Part shown: in pieces, positions 60,355 to 64,000 of the stretch
How positions within the stretch are numbered: the first letter of the stretch is position 1
How the letters are laid out: every line of letters starts with the position of its first letter
From: Gigantopelta aegis
Lineage: Eukaryota > Mollusca > Gastropoda > Neomphalida > Peltospiridae
NCBI RefSeq assembly: GCF_016097555.1
Contig: NC_054704.1
Location: 2,872,891-2,936,890 of the forward strand
Reading direction: 5' to 3'
DNA: 64,000 nt
Translations under genes and position numbers: made by a program
Notes under the pieces: model-generated
Told to the model about the DNA's origin: nothing
Databases searched by the model: none
What the model saw: the letters and a program-made list of their open reading frames with translations, nothing else

Positions 60355-61410
60355 TAAAAAAACCCATGATTATTCCTGCTAATTGGGGGCAGCCGTTTTG
60401 TTTTTGTGACGTCCGGTGGGATAGCTTAGGGCGAAGTGACGTCAGCTCCTGACCATCTCCTGTATGTAGAATGTAAACAAAAGCAGTAATTTTCGACAAG
60501 GCGCTTTTTTTTATCAACCCGACTTGTAAAACAGCATAAATGACGTAATAATGTAATAAACTATTTAACTAAATATATTTCAAGTTGCATTAACCGAACA
60601 AAATGGGGTTATAGTATTTTTCTCTGTTAAATAATCCAAAGGAAAAATGTACACTATTAGGCCTATTGATATGCTATGTTGGAGCAAAAACGACATGTCC
60701 ATTACCATTTTAGGTGCGACAGGTAATATTCCACAATACCGGTATGTATTTTTGTGTCTAGACAGCGTCAATTAATGGCTCGTCTGGTTACCAATCAAAT
60801 ACATACCTGCCAATCAGGAATCACTGGTAGAAGCAACTAACAGCATAGACCAATTAACTAAGAAAACACTGTGTATCATTTCAGTACGTAGGTTAATGCA
60901 TGGACAAAACATTGTTAATTATTTCAACTTGTTGTGTAGCCACTTTGACAATGGTATTTTATTTTGTATTGAAAAGTAATATACTTATTGCTGGCTTACT
61001 GGGATGTGTATTATTACAGAACATTGCAATGTATGACTTTATCATCCCGCAAAAAACAGATAAATTGTGTTTCTCTAGTTCAAATGCTCATTCCTGACGT
61101 TATGCGTTAAGTATTACGTAACCACCAGCTCACCAGAGGGCGTACTCACTGAGATGGTACAAAATGGCAGTGCCTGTTATATATAATAGCTGTCACATTT
61201 AACCGTTTTATTAATTACTATATGATTATACTTGTTGATATTAAGCAATAATGTGCATTATATATCGTTAAATATGCATACCAGGCCAAATGCCTTAATT
61301 GTCCCTTCCTTTAACGAGACAACATTTTTTTACTTAAAGTTTGTTTTGTTTAAAGACACCACTAGAGCACATTGCTGTATTTATCATCACCATTTTACAT
61401 TATGGAAATA

Positions 61411-61804
61411 AAGTAAAGTTTGTTTTATTTAACGACGTCACTAGAGCACATTGATTTTTTATCTTATCATCGGCTATTGGACGTCAAACATATGGTCATT
61501 CTGACACTATTTTCAGAGGAAACCCGCTGTCGCCACATAGGCTACTCTTTTTACGACAGGCAGCAAGGGATCTTTTATTTGCGCTTCCCACAGGCAGGAT
61601 AGCACAAACCATGGCCTTTGTTGAACCAGTTATGGATCACTGGTCGGTGCAAGTGGTTTACACCTACCCATTGAGCCTTGCGGAGCACTCACTCAGGGTT
61701 TGGAGTCGGTATCTGGATTAAAAATCCCATGCCTCGACTGGGATCCGAACCCAGTACCTACCAGCCTGTAGACCGATGGCCTGCCACGACGCCACCGAGG
61801 CCGG
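61411..61804 (-). mobile_element. Full-length tRNA-derived SINE, minus strand
   Basis: Mirror of 45802-46192. The B box reads GGTTCGGATCC on minus (61741-61751), with core at about 61560-61590, but the tail is the short TTTAACGACGTCACTAGAGC form. A second truncated tail lies at 61335-61385. Confidence 0.88.
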
Positions 61805-62099
61805 TTTATGGAAATAATTATGGGTACAAACTCACAACAACTTTAAAGTAGACTTTACAGTTCTTAAGTTTTTGTAAATACCAGTATATCATCCAAGCAT
61901 TGAATTCAGCAAATTCAGCCAAACAATCATTCAATGTTATTAATAAATTATTGGTAATCTACCAACTTATTATGACCACACAGAAATCACTAAAGGGGTT
62001 TTCAACATTCTGAAAGGGGTAAGTTTGAATTTGCAGGAGTCAAATGAGCTCCATAATAGTGCGAATGTGTTCTTTTACAATATTTTGTGAATGATGACT

Positions 62100-63290
62100 T
62101 TAATATGGTAACCTAGTCACAGTGGCCAGTGAGATCAGTAACACATTTATATGTACAAATAATTGACCTGGTTATATCTAATAATGGTGACCTAGTCACA
62201 GTGGCCAGTGAGATCAGTAACACATTTATATATGATAATAATTGACCTGGTTATATCTAATAATGGTGATCTAGTCACAGTGGCCAGTGAGATCAGTAAC
62301 ACATTTATATATGATAATAATTGACCTGGTTGTATCTAATAATGGTGATCTAGTCACAGTGGCCAGTGAGATCAGTAACACATTTATATATGATAATAAT
62401 TGACCTGGTTGTATCTAATAATGGTGATCTAGTCACAGTGGCCAGTGAGATCAGTAACACATTTATATATGATAATAATTGACCTGATTATATCTAATAA
62501 TGGTGAATCACTGTAACACATTTTAGTTTACTGTATTAGTCGGACGACACATATATTGATGATCGAAACTGTAAACATACACTTCTGCGTTTCGTGCTGT
62601 GTTTGCGAACCATGATGCATAGCCGAAGTTGGTTGAAGTATTCCGATATCACACTCTGAGCACTTCGGCCGATTTGATGATCGAGATGTGCCGAATACTT
62701 CATTAACCACAATTGGAAAGCCTTGAGACGCATCAGGATTTTCCAATTGTCAATGAGCTCTCACAAAGCCTTAGACCAATCTCTTTGTAGCCAATTTGTT
62801 TGCACTGAAAGTTAAGATAATAATTGACCTGGTTAGATCTAATAATGGTGACCTAGCTAGTCTCAGTGACCAGTAAGATCAATAACACATTTATATTTGA
62901 TAATAATTGACCTGGTTATATCTAATAATGGTGACCTAGTCACAGTGACCAGTAAGATCAGTAATACATTTATATATGATAATAATTGACCTGGTTATAT
63001 CTAATAATGGTGACCTAATCTTAGTGACCAGTAAGATCAATATATGATAATAATTGACCTGGTTAGATCTAATAATGGTGACCTAGTCACAGTGACCAGT
63101 AAGATCAATAACACATTTATACACAAATGTATATGATAATAATTGACCGGTTACATCTAATAATGGTGACCTAGTCAAAGTGACCAGTAAGATCAATAAC
63201 ACATTTATAAATATACAAATGTATATGATAATAATTGACTGGTTACATCTAATGATAGTGACCTAGTCAAAGTGACCAGTAAGATCCTGT
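62100..63290. repeat. 79-bp tandem repeat split by 300 bp of other sequence
   Basis: Units hold TAGTCACAGTGGCCAGTGAG, ATCAGTAACACATTTATATA and AATAATTGACCTGGTTATAT. Five units (62100-62500) have the GGCCAGTGAG form; about six (62815-63290) have the GACCAGTAAG form. The segment 62516-62814 is unrelated and no gene was recognised in it. Confidence 0.88.
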
Positions 63291-63388
63291 CGCAGATTGG
63301 ATCTGGATGCACTGATATGAATGGCTGTTGATGAACTAAAGTTTCTTTTCCTTTAAGCTGTTGTACAAGTCGTGTTGTAATTTTTCAG

Positions 63389-63523
63389 ATATTTGAAGAT
63401 GTTGTTCTTGGTAACTATGGAGACATCTGCAAGGTATGGCTTGTTCCAGGTCACCTATTAGTCAGTTGTGACAATGGATCCAAGTTACATGCCCTTGACT
63501 GTGTACCTGCCAATAGACACCAG
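63389..63523 (+). CDS. Probable internal exon of an unidentified gene
   Basis: A good acceptor (TTGTAATTTTTCAG) is followed by 45 open codons and the donor GTTGGT, phase 0 at both ends. The peptide runs IFEDVVLGNYGDICKVWLVP, GHLLVSCDNGSKLHALDCVP, ANRHQ. The pattern of a short strand ending in G, then LLVSCDNGSKLHALD, resembles one blade of a WD40-type beta-propeller, but this is weak. An alternative donor (AAG|GTATGG) lies at 63434. The rest of the gene would lie beyond the window; no other exon was found upstream. Confidence 0.5.
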
Positions 63524-64000
63524 GTTGGTAATACTAATGTACCATTATGTTATAGGGTGTATGTCAGTAACTAGACAGTAGTACATTTAAGCATATGAGA
63601 TTGGGGTGGGGGGCCAACTGTCGCCTTCAAATGCTGGAGTAAATCTTCGCATTTGGGTAAAAACAATAGCAACATTCAGGCAAAATGGACTGGCCTAAAA
63701 CATTTTTACCTTGTATTTCCATCATTCTACTGGCAATAATAGTTGTAATCGATGTAAAGATGTGTAGTGATTTGTTTGCATCCCTATGTAAACATGAATA
63801 AACGTTATTGCTAAGATTCTGGCTTTTTTGTTTAATCAGCCTGCCCCATACAAAATTGTGGATTTCTGTTTTATACTGTTTACTTCATATGTGATAACAA
63901 TAAAACAAAATATGAAGTGTTGTCTTAATGTACATTAAACTGGTGTTGAACTTGGTAACAACCATTCATGTTTTGCTTTTCTTTTAAAACAATGACTCAC
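63524..64000. other. Presumed intron to window end
   Basis: AT-rich, with no recognised exon or repeat. It would be the intron following exon 63389-63523. Confidence 0.4.

Larger units (their letters stand above)
58469..61314 (+). mobile_element. Kolobok-like TTAA element with nested insertions
   Basis: Starts TTAAAGGTAGGGTCAACTC and ends GTCCCTTCCTTTAA, with the same interior as 41634-42798. About 1.78 kb is inserted at an internal TTAA (58577-60354); without it the element is about 1.07 kb, like its relatives. A 65-codon frame at 60900-61097 has a recognisable but open-less counterpart in the 41634 copy, so it is not a conserved gene. Confidence 0.65.

Noticed and set aside
62528-62746. 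Minus-strand 72-codon frame inside the 79-bp array
   Set aside because: No recognised domain or splice context; more likely part of an inserted repeat.

Overview
This is a eukaryotic window with split genes, AT-rich introns, many minisatellites and abundant SINEs and MITEs. It is most likely from a marine mollusc, probably a gastropod. That placement rests on the SINE and MITE style and on animal orthologues, and it is an inference. No prokaryotic, organellar or viral region was seen.

Region 1 (1-24.7 kb) holds a duplicated acid-phosphatase locus, all on +. Copy A (1-5466) is the 3' part of an ACP7-like purple acid phosphatase gene. Copy B (8432-19089) has nine exons and lacks only the 5' end, but a one-base difference breaks its frame. 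A lone signal-peptide exon (22878-22992) belongs to a third copy or is a displaced 5' end. Introns of A and B are collinear and share a 62-bp minisatellite, a 29-bp minisatellite seeded on a splice donor, and a SINE remnant. Between B and the lone exon lie a decayed Tc1-type transposase gene and a 5'-truncated LINE. Five CACGTG E-boxes, one a perfect CLEAR-type palindrome, lie upstream of the lone exon.

Region 2 (24.6-29.8 kb) is satellite DNA. Two 60-bp units, a 200-N gap and about 61 copies of an 80-bp unit are visible.

Region 3 (29.8-41.3 kb) has a two-exon minus-strand gene (32447-37574) for an SDS22-like leucine-rich-repeat protein, with SINEs and nested MITEs around it.

Region 4 (41.3-56 kb) is a complete seven-exon orthologue of human C6orf62. 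Its introns carry a Kolobok-like TTAA element, a mariner-like MITE, a full SINE, a 47-bp array seeded on the exon 5 donor, and a 32-bp array with a 1,529-bp higher-order repeat.

Region 5 (56-64 kb) is mobile-element rich (hAT-type MITE, nested TTAA elements, full SINE). It ends with a 79-bp array and one probable exon of an unidentified gene running off the window.

The three recognisable genes show no functional link. The unifying theme is repeat biology, above all tandem arrays whose unit contains an exon end and its 5' splice site, seen at three places.
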